DNA of 29,417 bases from Syntrophosphaera sp964631665 (GTDB lineage Bacteria > Cloacimonadota > Cloacimonadia > Cloacimonadales > Cloacimonadaceae): the NCBI GenBank assembly GCA_964631665.1, contig CAZVXK010000016.1:1-29417 (forward strand), given 5' to 3'. This document shows, in pieces, positions 15,536 to 24,129 of this stretch. Positions within the stretch are counted from its first letter, which is position 1; each line of letters starts with the position of its first letter. Below the pieces are notes generated by a model. It saw only the letters and a list, made by a program, of their open reading frames with translations, was not told the DNA's origin and made no database searches. Position numbers and translations under genes: made by a program.

Positions 15536-15568
15536 CACTAATCACTAATCACTAATCACTAATCACTA
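15536..15568. repeat. 7-bp tandem repeat (CACTAAT, about 4.7 copies)
   Basis: Four exact CACTAAT units (15536-15563) are followed by a partial CACTA. The array ends 5 bases before the 3' end of dprA on the opposite strand. The copy number could vary between strains by slippage. Confidence 0.9.
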
Positions 15569-15572
15569 TCAA

Positions 15573-16664
15573 CTACGCCAGGATAAAGGAATTCCCGCCT
15601 GCCTTGCAGATATAGCCCTTGAGTTCGAGGTTCAGCAGCAGGGTGGACAGTTTTCCAATGTTGTGCCCGGACAGCAGCAGCAGTTCATCGAAGACCAGTT
15701 CGCGCTGCTCGGTCTTGATGAGGTCAAAGAGTTTCTGTTCATCGGCGGAAAGCACGGGCAGAAATTCGATCTGCTCCTTCAGCTCTGCCTCCAAGCCCAG
15801 GCTGGTCAGGATATCCTCCGGGCAGGTGATGCATTGGGCTCCGGTCTTGATCAGATAGTTGGGACCCTGGGCGTTGGGATGGTTGATGTTTCCGGGCAGG
15901 GCCATAACCTCGCGGTTCTGTTCGATGGCGTGTTTGGCGGTCAGGAGGGCACCGCTGCTCATGGGTCCTTCCACGATGAACACGGCTTGGGAAAGGGCGG
16001 AAATGATGCGGTTGCGGGCAGGGAAGTTCCACTGCTCCAGCTTGGTTCCTGGCTCATATTCTGAAAGCAGGGCGCCCTGGTGGATGATCTTCTGCGCCAG
16101 TTCCCGATTGGCCGGGGGATAGATCTGTTCCACTCCGGAAGCCAGCACAGCCAGGGTGGGGGCTTTGTTGGCGAGGGCGGTCTCATGGGCGAGGGTGTCG
16201 ATCCCCATCGCCAGTCCGCTGATCACGGTGATCCCTCTCTGGCAGACCGGTCCCAGCAGCTTCTTGCACATTTCACGGCCATAGGCGCTGGGTTTGCGGG
16301 TTCCCACCACGCCCAGGCAAACCTTGTTCAAAGCAGGCACCAGATCACCCCGATGATAGATGATCAAGGGCGGAGCATAGATATGGCGCAGGGCCAGGGG
16401 ATAATCCCCATCCGTGTAACAGAGCAGATCGATCTGATAATGCTGGCAGAGGTTCCTGATCTGTTCCAGGTTGGCGGGAGGGACAGCCCTCGCCAGATGC
16501 CGTTTCACCGCTTCGGACAGGCCTTCTTCTTTATAGAGGGGATGTCCCGGTTTGCCTACAAACTCCACCGGATTGGGAAACTTGGACAACAAGCGGAGGG
16601 TTTCCGCCAGCTTGAGTCCGGGGGCGGTTTTCAGGCAGAGCCAGGCTGTAAGTTTTTCCGTCAT
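15573..16664 (-). CDS. dprA: DNA-processing protein DprA
   Basis: The 363-residue DprA/Smf protein loads RecA on incoming single-stranded DNA in natural transformation and is widely conserved. The N-terminal region (1-75) is helix-hairpin-helix/SAM-like. The Rossmann core has LGVVGTRKPSAYGREMCKKL (GTRxxSxYG at 121-129), ITVISGLAMGIDTLAHETAL, AVLASGVEQIYPPANREL, SEYEPGT, FPARNRIISALSQAVFIVEG and SGALLTAKHAIEQNREVMALPG. The last 60 residues (EQKLFDLIKTEQRELVFDELLLLSG) look like the winged-helix DML1 domain. The ATG overlaps the stop of obg (ATGA), so the two are translationally coupled. Length is normal. No other competence genes are in view. Confidence 0.93.
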   Translation of the reverse strand: MTEKLTAWLCLKTAPGLKLAETLRLLSKFPNPVEFVGKPGHPLYKEEGLSEAVKRHLARAVPPANLEQIRNLCQHYQIDLLCYTDGDYPLALRHIYAPPLIIYHRGDLVPALNKVCLGVVGTRKPSAYGREMCKKLLGPVCQRGITVISGLAMGIDTLAHETALANKAPTLAVLASGVEQIYPPANRELAQKIIHQGALLSEYEPGTKLEQWNFPARNRIISALSQAVFIVEGPMSSGALLTAKHAIEQNREVMALPGNINHPNAQGPNYLIKTGAQCITCPEDILTSLGLEAELKEQIEFLPVLSADEQKLFDLIKTEQRELVFDELLLLSGHNIGKLSTLLLNLELKGYICKAGGNSFILA

Positions 16665-17668
16665 TGTTGTTTAAGTAGTTTATAGAGCCGGTGTTTGAGC
16701 TCTTCGAGGTTATACTGGCTGACGGCGGAGATGGGCATCACCTCCACCTTGAAAGTTTGTCTGAACAGGGCTGAGATCTGCTCCAGCACAGGCTGGCGCT
16801 GCGTTTCCTCCACGGTATCCAGCTTGCTGATCACCACCAGGAAGGGTTTTTTGTCCATGAAGGCGTCATAGAAATACAATTCGGCGCGCAGCGTGCGCAA
16901 GGCGGAAAGGTGATCCGGTGTGCTGACATCGATCAGGAAAAGCAAAACGCTAGTGCGCTGGATGTGGCGCAGAAACTGATGCCCCAAACCCTTGCCCAGA
17001 TGGGCGCCTTCGATGATGCCGGGGATGTCCGCCATCACGAAGGACTGGTAATCGCTGACGCGCACCACGCCCAGCATGGGCTCAAGTGTGGTGAATTCAT
17101 AATCGGCGATCTTGGGGCGGGCGGCGGAAAGCACGCTGAGCAGGGTTGATTTCCCTGCATTGGGAAAGCCCACCAGGCCTACATCAGCCATCAGTTTAAG
17201 CACAAATTCCAGTTCCACTTCCTGGGTCTGTTTGCCGGGGGTGGCATGGCGGGGAGCTTGGTTCGTGGGGGTGGCGAAATTGCTGTTGCCCTTTCCGCCC
17301 CGTCCACCACGGGCGATAACGATCCGTTCGTTGTGATGGGTGATGTCGGCGATCTTGATCCGCTTCTCGCTATCCAAACGGAAAACCTCCGTGCCCAAAG
17401 GCAGCCTCAGAACGGTGTCGGCTCCGCTGGCTCCGGCTTTTTTTCCGCCGGAACCGTGTTTTCCGTTCTCCGCCTTGAATAGTTTATTATAGCGGTAATC
17501 CAGCAGGGTGTTCACATTCTCGTCGCCATGGGCAACGATATTTCCACCCCGGCCGCCATCGCCGCCATCAGGACCCCCCTTGGGAACGAATTTCTCCCGC
17601 CGGAAACTGACACAGCCGTCGCCGCCGTTTCCGGCTTTCACACGCACCCGTGCATAATCAATGAACAT
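16661..17668 (-). CDS. obgE: Obg family GTPase (ribosome assembly)
   Basis: The 335-residue Obg/CgtA GTPase acts in 50S ribosome maturation and stress signalling. Residues 1-158 are the glycine-rich Obg fold (KAGNGGDGCVSFRREKFVPK, GGDGGRGGNIV, GGRGGKGNSNFATPTNQAPR). The G domain follows: G1 GFPNAGKS at 167-174, the switch with TTLEP at 193-197, G3 DIPG at 214-217, and G4 SKLD at 281-284. There is no extra C-terminal OCT domain, which is usual for Gram-negative-type Obg. Its start is only 18 bases after the end of the secreted-protein gene and its stop overlaps dprA. The ribosome binding site before the ATG is weak. Confidence 0.95.
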   Translation of the reverse strand: MFIDYARVRVKAGNGGDGCVSFRREKFVPKGGPDGGDGGRGGNIVAHGDENVNTLLDYRYNKLFKAENGKHGSGGKKAGASGADTVLRLPLGTEVFRLDSEKRIKIADITHHNERIVIARGGRGGKGNSNFATPTNQAPRHATPGKQTQEVELEFVLKLMADVGLVGFPNAGKSTLLSVLSAARPKIADYEFTTLEPMLGVVRVSDYQSFVMADIPGIIEGAHLGKGLGHQFLRHIQRTSVLLFLIDVSTPDHLSALRTLRAELYFYDAFMDKKPFLVVISKLDTVEETQRQPVLEQISALFRQTFKVEVMPISAVSQYNLEELKHRLYKLLKQQ

Positions 17669-17686
17669 CGGTTATACTGGGGTTCC

Positions 17687-19183
17687 TCAGTTGATGATGA
17701 TGAATTTCCGGGTGTTGGCTGCGTTGCCCTGGCTCAGGCGCAGGAAATACACGCCTTCGGCGAGGCGCTGGCCTGAGACCCGGCCGTCCCAGTCAAAACT
17801 GTGCTCAGGCGAGGAGACAGCCGCTTCATGGATATTCCCCAGTTTTCTTCCGCGCAGGTCATAGACACTTACTCGCAGCGGCCCCTTGTCCAGGCCGTAA
17901 AACTCAAGCCGGAAGGGGGCGGAGCCCCTCAGCAGCGGATTTGGCATCTGGCAGGATAATACTGGACGGGGCGGCGCGTCTTCCTGGATCGAGACATTAT
18001 TGTATAAGGTTTCCACCAGGTCATACCCGTTGTCGCTGAAACGCAGGTAGCCTGCATTGATATAGTTGCTGTACTGGCCGGTGAAGTAGACACTCTGGCT
18101 GAAATCCAGGCTCTGCGGATACAGCTCTACCAACTGGTAGGAGGGGTTGATCACTTCAAACTCCGCTACCAGGGGGAAATCCCCGTCGGCATCGAAATAT
18201 TCGACGCTGATCGTCTGGGGCCCGGGGCCGAACAGGAAATTGGCATGCTCCGGCAGGGTGTTCTGAACCACCTGATAGCGGTTGTCCTGGAACAGCAACG
18301 CACCCAGGGTGCTGTAATCACCCAGGCCGAAGCTGGGCTCGAGGTTCATCAGGTCTATCTCCACCCGCATGGTCAGGCTGGAAACCATCAGGGTGTGGCT
18401 GTTATTGGGCCAGTCTCCAAATTGGGGGTCATTCACCAGATCGCTGATGTTGCAGGCAAGCTGCAGGACACCTCCGCTGGCTTGGGATTGGATGCTGCCG
18501 ATCTGGGCGAAAGTGGGTGTGCCGGTGGAATCCATACCCAATTTGTATAAACCGGAGGACACCACACCGGGAATGCTGAAAGTGTGGATCAGGGCATAGG
18601 CAACGCTGTCGGACAGGGCTTCCGGATTCATGATGGTGGTGGCGTAGATATTGTAGGAAGTGAGGGAATTCATGGTGGGGAAAGAGCCGGAGACATTCGC
18701 CAGGGCGGAATAGAACTTGTTTTCACTGCAGGCGAACCAGGTGTCGGTCAGATCCAGACTGGGGGCATAGACCATCACGGAATCGCCGCTGGCATCGGTT
18801 CCGATCAATGCCATCTGGGCTGTCGGCAAAGGGAAGGAATCGCTGTCCCGGTAAGCCGGCTGCAGATAGGCAACGCTCTCACCCATGTATTCCATTGCCA
18901 CCCGCAGACGATAGCGCAGCATCTGGCCAAATTCATAGGGAACCAATGCCTGCAGGGTGCCGGGGGAATACTCAGAGGGCGAAACTTCCTGCCAGGCAGC
19001 TCCATTGGCGCTATAATAACACTGTGTGGGAATACTGCCTCCGCTGAGGTCCTCCCAACGCAGATGCAGATCGCCACTGGCATCACGGGAACTGTGCCTG
19101 ATATTGCCAAAAGGCATGCTAATCTGGGCTGACAGCAGGGACAGGCTTCCCGCCAGGATCGCGATCAAGATGAACTGTTTCAT
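17687..19183 (-). CDS. Secreted protein with C-terminal FlgD-like/type-A sorting domain
   Basis: The 498-residue product begins with a signal peptide (MKQFILIAILAGSLSLLSAQ). The middle is beta-rich with no recognised catalytic motif; it contains a fibronectin-like start (LHLRWEDLSGGS) and aromatic, Thr/Ser-rich strands. The end (PNPLLRGSAPFRLEFYGLDK, then LRVSVYDLRGRKL, GVYFLRLSQG and a final KFIIIN) is a typical FlgD-like Ig/type-A sorting domain that in FCB bacteria directs proteins to the surface or medium through type IX-like secretion. The ATG at 19183 is preferred over one at 19201 because AGGAGC precedes it and the signal peptide starts there. It lies 47 bases after the DUF1838 gene and 18 bases before obg. 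Function unknown. Confidence 0.7.
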   Translation of the reverse strand: MKQFILIAILAGSLSLLSAQISMPFGNIRHSSRDASGDLHLRWEDLSGGSIPTQCYYSANGAAWQEVSPSEYSPGTLQALVPYEFGQMLRYRLRVAMEYMGESVAYLQPAYRDSDSFPLPTAQMALIGTDASGDSVMVYAPSLDLTDTWFACSENKFYSALANVSGSFPTMNSLTSYNIYATTIMNPEALSDSVAYALIHTFSIPGVVSSGLYKLGMDSTGTPTFAQIGSIQSQASGGVLQLACNISDLVNDPQFGDWPNNSHTLMVSSLTMRVEIDLMNLEPSFGLGDYSTLGALLFQDNRYQVVQNTLPEHANFLFGPGPQTISVEYFDADGDFPLVAEFEVINPSYQLVELYPQSLDFSQSVYFTGQYSNYINAGYLRFSDNGYDLVETLYNNVSIQEDAPPRPVLSCQMPNPLLRGSAPFRLEFYGLDKGPLRVSVYDLRGRKLGNIHEAAVSSPEHSFDWDGRVSGQRLAEGVYFLRLSQGNAANTRKFIIIN

Positions 19184-19230
19184 CTTTGCTCCTGATAACA
19201 ATAGTTTGAGAATAAACAGGTTGGCTCCGC

Positions 19231-20091
19231 TCAGGGCTCGATCAGCCCCGCTTCCAGCAGCTTGCGGAAATAGGTCCAGCTCGTTTCGTTTGGCTCACTC
19301 CATTCCAGTGGAGCGGAAGCGAATTCCGGCTTGTTAGCCAGCACAAAATCCTGGATCTGCTGCGGAAGTGCTTCGAAGCCGCCTTCCAGCTTGCGTCCGC
19401 GGCAGACGAAAACCAGATTGCCGGGACGGTCATCCATTCGCATAAAGGGCAGCCAGGGTGAGATGCGCGTCCAGGTGATATGTGCCGGCACGCTGGAAAG
19501 CTCCTTGTCCGCCAGATCCTCTTTTTTGGCAAAGAACTGGAAGAATTCCGCCGCCTGATAGATATCGCTCTGAGAGAACTGCGGATATTCCTTGCGCGGC
19601 AGCGGCGAAGTGTAATAGGGGAAGATCTCCAGATGGAAAGCGAGTTCATCGCCCAGCTCGGTGGAAGGCAGGATCATGCGGATCACCCGGATCTCATCAT
19701 CGCCAAAGCTGAAGTCCTGATTCACCGGATCATTCCAGACATGGATCACAGGCACTTCTTTGCCGGTGAAGGGATTGCGCCAGCTCTGCAAAATCTGCCC
19801 GGTGCGGTGATCCTTGTAGAAAGCTGCCTCACGGGTGAGCAACTCGAATCCGTCTTCCTTCACCACCGTGCGGGCAATGTTGAATCCTTCGAAGGCAAAG
19901 AGCTCCATCCTTTTCTCGCCGGGGATCAGGCTATAAACCTTCCCCGTCCAGTGATAGACGGTCTCACCGCCCTCCGCGTCACCCCGGATGCGCATAAAGG
20001 CATCCAGATAGTCCCAGGGATCGGAAAGGTCAAACGCGAGCAGCATATTGATACCCATACAGGCGATCAGGAAAAGGATCAGGTACTTCAT
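19231..20091 (-). CDS. DUF1838-like protein with N-terminal signal/anchor sequence
   Basis: This is a 286-residue protein. Residues 1-19 are a signal peptide or membrane anchor (MKYLILFLIACMGINMLLAF). The body matches the pattern of DUF1838: VYHWTGKVYSLIPGEKRMEL, AFEGFNIAR, LLTREAAFYKDHRTGQILQS, WRNPFTGKEVPVIHVWNDPV. These acidic and aromatic strands are conserved in the family, but no reaction is known. The C-terminal half has helices and a WTYFRKLLEAGLIEP end. The ribosome binding site is poor. It sits between the PsbP-like and sorting-domain genes, on the same strand, in a row of envelope proteins upstream of obg. Confidence 0.7.
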   Translation of the reverse strand: MKYLILFLIACMGINMLLAFDLSDPWDYLDAFMRIRGDAEGGETVYHWTGKVYSLIPGEKRMELFAFEGFNIARTVVKEDGFELLTREAAFYKDHRTGQILQSWRNPFTGKEVPVIHVWNDPVNQDFSFGDDEIRVIRMILPSTELGDELAFHLEIFPYYTSPLPRKEYPQFSQSDIYQAAEFFQFFAKKEDLADKELSSVPAHITWTRISPWLPFMRMDDRPGNLVFVCRGRKLEGGFEALPQQIQDFVLANKPEFASAPLEWSEPNETSWTYFRKLLEAGLIEP

Positions 20092-20131
20092 AGGGCTGGT
20101 CAGATATCTGGCAGAAGGATCGCTGGCGGCA

Positions 20132-20674
20132 TCATTTGAAGCTGAAGCTTTTCAGGATTTTCTCGAACACGGGCAGGTTGGCTTTATACTTGTCGATATC
20201 CGAAGTAATCGAAACAGCATAGAGCTTTTCCTGATGAAGGGTGTGTACTGCTTGCGTTTTCATATCGAAGAAATCCATCATTGAGGCAGAGACCTCCACC
20301 ATGAAGGCTTTGTTGCCAGCCAGTTCGGTTTCGCCCTGTTTTTCGACCACGACTTTGGCCATCCCCTGTTCTTCCAACTGGGCAAGCATTTCCTTCAAAC
20401 TGCTTTCTGAATATTCATCATAACCCTTGTCCTTGTCCTCTTCCGTCAGTTCAGCAACCATGACCGCGATCACGACCGGCATTCCCATTTCGGTTTGCAT
20501 CAGGGAGACGGTGAACAGACCATTCTCGTCATCCACATTCATCATCCAGCCTTTGGGATACTGTACTTCATAACCAAATGTCTCGCTGGTGTGGGTTTCC
20601 CATTCGATGTCCTGGGCCAGCAGTCCGATACCGAGCATCATCAGTATCATCCAAATAAAAGCAGATCTTAGCAT
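20132..20674 (-). CDS. Secreted PsbP-like/DUF1795-like protein
   Basis: The 180-residue product has a signal peptide (residues 1-20, MLRSAFIWMILMMLGIGLLA). It then shows a pattern seen in PsbP-like and DUF1795-type folds: SETFGYEVQYPKGWMM followed by a beta sheet, TELAGNKAFMVEVSA, HTLHQEKLYAVSITSD, and a closing KANLPVFEKILKSFSF. No catalytic residues are evident. The ATG at 20674 is chosen because a strong AGGAGG lies just upstream; a longer open frame to 20938 would cover the divergent promoter region. It is the first gene of the minus-strand cluster. Function unknown. Confidence 0.65.
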   Translation of the reverse strand: MLRSAFIWMILMMLGIGLLAQDIEWETHTSETFGYEVQYPKGWMMNVDDENGLFTVSLMQTEMGMPVVIAVMVAELTEEDKDKGYDEYSESSLKEMLAQLEEQGMAKVVVEKQGETELAGNKAFMVEVSASMMDFFDMKTQAVHTLHQEKLYAVSITSDIDKYKANLPVFEKILKSFSFK

Positions 20675-20871
20675 CTTTCCTCCTGTGCTGATCTTGTCTA
20701 TTCTGTTTGTTAACCAGTCTATTACTGCCACAAATATGTCAAGCAGGAAATGATCCGATGCTCTGAAAATCAAGTTGCAATGGCACATTCCATCCATCGG
20801 AGCACAGTCTGCTTGACAAAAAACAGATGGATGGCAATTGTGTCTGCAAATGACGGACAAGGTGGTGAGCA
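20675..20871. promoter_or_regulatory. Divergent promoter region between the PsbP-like and DUF4390-like genes
   Basis: Both flanking genes are transcribed away from this 197-base region. A TTGACA is present on the + strand at 20813-20818, and another on the minus strand at 20742-20737; neither is followed by a good -10 box at the right distance. An inverted repeat, CCATCCATC (20790-20798) and GATGGATGG (20826-20834), surrounds the + strand TTGACA. When extended, the two 24-base arms match at about 17 positions, as expected for an operator or a hairpin leader. Confidence 0.45.
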
Positions 20872-21420
20872 ATGCTTGAAGCGCTTGGATCGAGGATAAT
20901 GGGCGGGGTCGTGGCTCTGGCGATGTTCCTGTTCTCATCCTACAGCGGTAACGATCCCAGGTTCAGCAACCTGAGGGGACGCAACGGAACCAGTTATCTG
21001 CAGCTTACCACCAGCCTGATCAATGCCTTTGACAACGACTTTCCGGACGTGTTCAAGTCCGGCACCCTGATCACGGTGAATTTCAAGGTGGAACTGCGCT
21101 CCAAGGGCCGTGTGCTGGGCACTCACGATTTCCGGAACACGGTGCAATACGACTCCCGCCAGAACATCTATTCCGTATATTGTTCCGCCACGGAACGCCG
21201 CAACACCACTTCCTCCTACCGCAGCATGATCACCGATGTGGCCTTGCTGGATTGCTCCGTGCCCATTCAGCAGAGCTGGGAGAAAGTGGATGTGAAGGTG
21301 GAGGCCTGGCTTCCCTCCGTGTATTTCGAACAGATCAACCGCACTGTGGATCTGATGGTGTTGTGGCGTTTGCAGCGTCCCACGGTGAGAAACAGTTTCA
21401 ACGTTAAGATAGTATCCTAG
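20872..21420 (+). CDS. DUF4390-like protein upstream of a two-component system
   Basis: This is a 182-residue protein with a hydrophobic N-terminus (IMGGVVALAMFLFSSYSG) that may be a signal or anchor. The rest is beta-rich (FKSGTLITVNFKVELRSKGR, FRNTVQYDSRQNIYSVY) with a late VLWRLQRPTVRNSFN. The order, strand pattern and setting directly before an NtrY-like kinase agree with DUF4390, which is known mainly next to NtrY/NtrX-like systems; the sequence match is moderate and my assignment tentative. The next gene starts 8 bases after its stop. It could be an accessory sensing protein outside the inner membrane. The start used is the ATG at 20872 with GGTGGTGAG before it; an internal ATG at residue 10 is possible. 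Confidence 0.55.
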   Translation: MLEALGSRIMGGVVALAMFLFSSYSGNDPRFSNLRGRNGTSYLQLTTSLINAFDNDFPDVFKSGTLITVNFKVELRSKGRVLGTHDFRNTVQYDSRQNIYSVYCSATERRNTTSSYRSMITDVALLDCSVPIQQSWEKVDVKVEAWLPSVYFEQINRTVDLMVLWRLQRPTVRNSFNVKIVS

Positions 21421-21428
21421 GAAGCAAA

Positions 21429-22589
21429 ATGAAAACCTACCGGCCCGGATTGCGCACCCTGATCCTGCTGCTTTATGTGATCGTTTCCATCGGCAGTTTG
21501 GTGTTGCTGAACTACTTCATCCAAAACCAGCAAAGGCAGCTCATGGAGGATGTGAAGCATCTGGAGCTGGTAGAGGAACTGCGGTTGATCGATTTTGACC
21601 GGCAGGAGGATTCCCTGAAAGTGGACCGGATCGTGAACACCTTCAACCAGGCCAAGACCTCCCTCAAGCTCACCATGCAAAAGACCCAGTTCTATTTTGC
21701 CATGCTGCTGCTGGGGATGATCGTGATCTCCACCCTGATCTTTTTCTTTGTGCTTTCCCGCATCAGCAAACCCCTGATCGACCTCAAGAACGCCACGGAG
21801 CAGATACGCCAGGGCAACTATTCGGTCCACCTGCCCGAAACCGGCCTCCACGAGATGAAGCTGTTGAAAAACTCCTTCAATGTGATGAGCCGAGAGCTGG
21901 AGGCCACTCAGAAACGGTTGGTGGTGGCTGAGAAGGAAATGATCTGGAAAGACCTGTCCCGCATCCTGGCGCACGAGATCAAGAATCCGCTAACCCCCAT
22001 CCAGCTTGTCATCCAACGCCTGGAAGAGCGTCTGGACAGCGCTCCTGACCAGGCAAAGGACATCCTGCCCGAATCCATCGCCATCATCAATCAGGAGATC
22101 GAGAACCTGCGTCTGCTGGCCCAGGACTTTTCCAGCTTCGCCAAAGTGACCCAGCCCAAGCAGGAGGTCTTCGATCCGGCGGACAGCATCCGCGAGATCT
22201 GCAAATCCTACACCAGCGACTACAACCTGAAACTGGATCTGGAAGGCCGCCACCGCATCAGATTCGACCGCACCCATTTCTATCAGATCATCACCAACAT
22301 CCTCCAGAACGCCATCGACGCCTCACAACCTGATCAGCCGATCTCTCTAAAGCTCAGCCACGAAAAATCCTACATCGTGATCACAATTACTGACCAGGGC
22401 AGCGGCATCGAAGCGGAAGACCTGCACCGCATCTTCGAACCCTATTTCTCCCGCAAGAACAAGGGCACCGGACTGGGACTGGCTTTGGTGAAGAAGCTCT
22501 GTGAGGCAAACAAAACCATCGTGCGCGCCAAAAGCAAGCCCGGGGAGGGCAGTGAATTCACCCTGATCATCGAAGAGGCCGGAGCATGA
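21429..22589 (+). CDS. NtrY-like sensor histidine kinase
   Basis: The 386-residue inner-membrane kinase has two transmembrane helices (about 10-29 and 88-110), a short periplasmic segment between them, and a HAMP domain (about 108-162). The HisKA motif is AHEIKNPLTPIQL with the phosphorylated His182, and the HATPase domain has the N box NILQNAIDAS (Asn294), the G1 box DQGSGIE (322-328), the F box IFEPYFSRKNK, and the G2 box GTGLGLALVKK. The HEIKNPLTP form of the H box is typical of NtrY-like kinases. The sensory region of about 55 residues is too small for a PAS-type domain. The stop overlaps the regulator gene (ATGA), so the pair is cotranslated. The signal is unknown. Confidence 0.9.
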   Translation: MKTYRPGLRTLILLLYVIVSIGSLVLLNYFIQNQQRQLMEDVKHLELVEELRLIDFDRQEDSLKVDRIVNTFNQAKTSLKLTMQKTQFYFAMLLLGMIVISTLIFFFVLSRISKPLIDLKNATEQIRQGNYSVHLPETGLHEMKLLKNSFNVMSRELEATQKRLVVAEKEMIWKDLSRILAHEIKNPLTPIQLVIQRLEERLDSAPDQAKDILPESIAIINQEIENLRLLAQDFSSFAKVTQPKQEVFDPADSIREICKSYTSDYNLKLDLEGRHRIRFDRTHFYQIITNILQNAIDASQPDQPISLKLSHEKSYIVITITDQGSGIEAEDLHRIFEPYFSRKNKGTGLGLALVKKLCEANKTIVRAKSKPGEGSEFTLIIEEAGA

Positions 22590-23941
22590 AGATACTGATC
22601 ATCGATGACGAACGCAATATCTGCCTGACCTTGAAGAACATCCTGGTGGATGAGGGTTATCAGGTTTCCACCTGCTACACTGCCACAGAGGGAATGGCCG
22701 CCTTTGAGGAGGAGGAGCCTGATGCCGTGATCCTGGATGTGAAACTCCCCGATGGCAATGGGATCGAGGTTCTGGCCAGGATTCGTAAATATAACTCCAC
22801 CACTCCCGTGATCATGATCTCCGGCAACAGCAACATCAGCGACGCGGTCAAAGCCATCAAACTGGGCGCCAACGACTTCCTGGAAAAGCCGCTTTCCCTG
22901 CCCAAGGTGAAGATAACGGTCAAAAAAGCCCTGGAATTTTCCGCCCTCAGTCGCCAGGTGCAGGCTCTGCAACGGCAAAGTGAATCCGACTGGGCGATGG
23001 TGGGCGAGACCCCTGCCATGCTGGAATTGCGCCAGATCATCGAAAAAATCGCCCCCAGCAACGCCAAGGTGCTGATCCAGGGCGAAAGCGGCACCGGCAA
23101 GGAATTGGTGGCCCGCCTCATCCATGCCCGCAGCGACCGCATCGGCAAACCCTTCATCAAGTTCAATTCCGCCGCCATCCCGCGTGAATTGGTGGAAAGC
23201 GAGCTCTTCGGCTATGAACGCGGCGCCTTCACCGGTGCCGATAAACGCAAGAGCGGCAAGCTGGAGGAGGCGGATGGCGGCACCCTGTTTCTGGACGAGA
23301 TCGGCGACATGGACCTGGCAGCCCAGGCCAAGATCCTGCGCGTGATCCAGGAGGGCGAGTTCGAACGGGTGGGTGGCAACCAGACCCAGCGCATCGATGT
23401 CCGCATCATCGCCGCCACCAATCAGGACCTGGCAGCCTTGGTGGAAAAGGGCGACTTCCGGGAAGACCTCTTTTACCGCCTGAATGTGGTGCCGGTCTTC
23501 ACTCCTCCTTTGCGAGAACGCAAACAGGATATCCCGCTCATCCTGGCCCACTTTTCCGCCCTCATCGCCTCCGAACTGAAGGTGAAACCCAAGATCTTCA
23601 ACCCCAAAGCGATCGAGTTGCTTCAAAAACCGGACTACCCCGGCAATGTGCGTGAACTGCGCAACATCATTGAACGCATCTACTTGCTCTGCGAGGATGA
23701 GAAACTGGGCCCGGCAAACATCGAGCCGCTGCTCTTCGGTTCCGCCGCTACCCGCAACCTGGCCGATGCAGGTTTCTGGACTGACACCAGAAACTTCAAC
23801 GAGAAAAAGCGGGAATTCGAGATCCGCTACCTGGGCACCCAACTCAACCTCAACCAGGGCAGCGTGTCCAAAACCGCTGATGCCATCGGCATGGCGCAGA
23901 GCAACCTCAGCCGCAAACTGCACGAACTGGGACTGCTCTGA
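22586..23941 (+). CDS. NtrC-family sigma-54-dependent response regulator
   Basis: The 451-residue activator has three parts. The receiver domain (1-120) has the phosphorylated Asp51 (VILDVKLPDG) and a KP motif at 101-102. The AAA+ domain (about 138-365) has Walker A GESGTGKE at 166-173, the GAFTGA loop at 213-218 that contacts sigma-54, Walker B TLFLDEIGD at 233-241, and FYRLNVVPV and PGNVRELRN further on. The C-terminal Fis-type helix-turn-helix (about 410-451) reads VSKTADAIGMAQSNLSRKLHELGL. All functional motifs are intact. It opens sigma-54 promoters when phosphorylated by its partner kinase. A sigma-54-type promoter match lies at 2661-2678 before the Mrp/Nuo operon, but a direct link is only a hypothesis. 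Confidence 0.93.
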   Translation: MKILIIDDERNICLTLKNILVDEGYQVSTCYTATEGMAAFEEEEPDAVILDVKLPDGNGIEVLARIRKYNSTTPVIMISGNSNISDAVKAIKLGANDFLEKPLSLPKVKITVKKALEFSALSRQVQALQRQSESDWAMVGETPAMLELRQIIEKIAPSNAKVLIQGESGTGKELVARLIHARSDRIGKPFIKFNSAAIPRELVESELFGYERGAFTGADKRKSGKLEEADGGTLFLDEIGDMDLAAQAKILRVIQEGEFERVGGNQTQRIDVRIIAATNQDLAALVEKGDFREDLFYRLNVVPVFTPPLRERKQDIPLILAHFSALIASELKVKPKIFNPKAIELLQKPDYPGNVRELRNIIERIYLLCEDEKLGPANIEPLLFGSAATRNLADAGFWTDTRNFNEKKREFEIRYLGTQLNLNQGSVSKTADAIGMAQSNLSRKLHELGLL

Positions 23942-24129
23942 CAGCTCCACAACAAAGAATTTTCCGCCTGATCGATCCCTGATCTGCTATCGGCTCTGCC
24001 GACAGCACAGTTTTTCTGGGTATACCAAACCAGCCTAAATCCAGTCCCGATCAAGCTTCTGAGACGATTCAGGCCATCTTTGGACGTATTGGAAATACGA
24101 TGGGCGGATCGGTGTCCGCCCTTACCTCT

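Larger units (their letters stand above)
15139..15572. other. Convergent intergenic region between the PLP enzyme gene and dprA
   Basis: This 434-base stretch holds a candidate terminator hairpin, palindrome copy 2, a short perfect hairpin and a 7-base tandem repeat. No ORF with coding character or RNA gene was seen in bases 15390-15535. Confidence 0.6.

Noticed and set aside
20832..20848. Sigma-54-like TGGCA...TCTGCA before the DUF4390-like gene
   Set aside because: The GG-GC distance is 11 bases, one too long, and the -12 box is TCTGC rather than TTGC.
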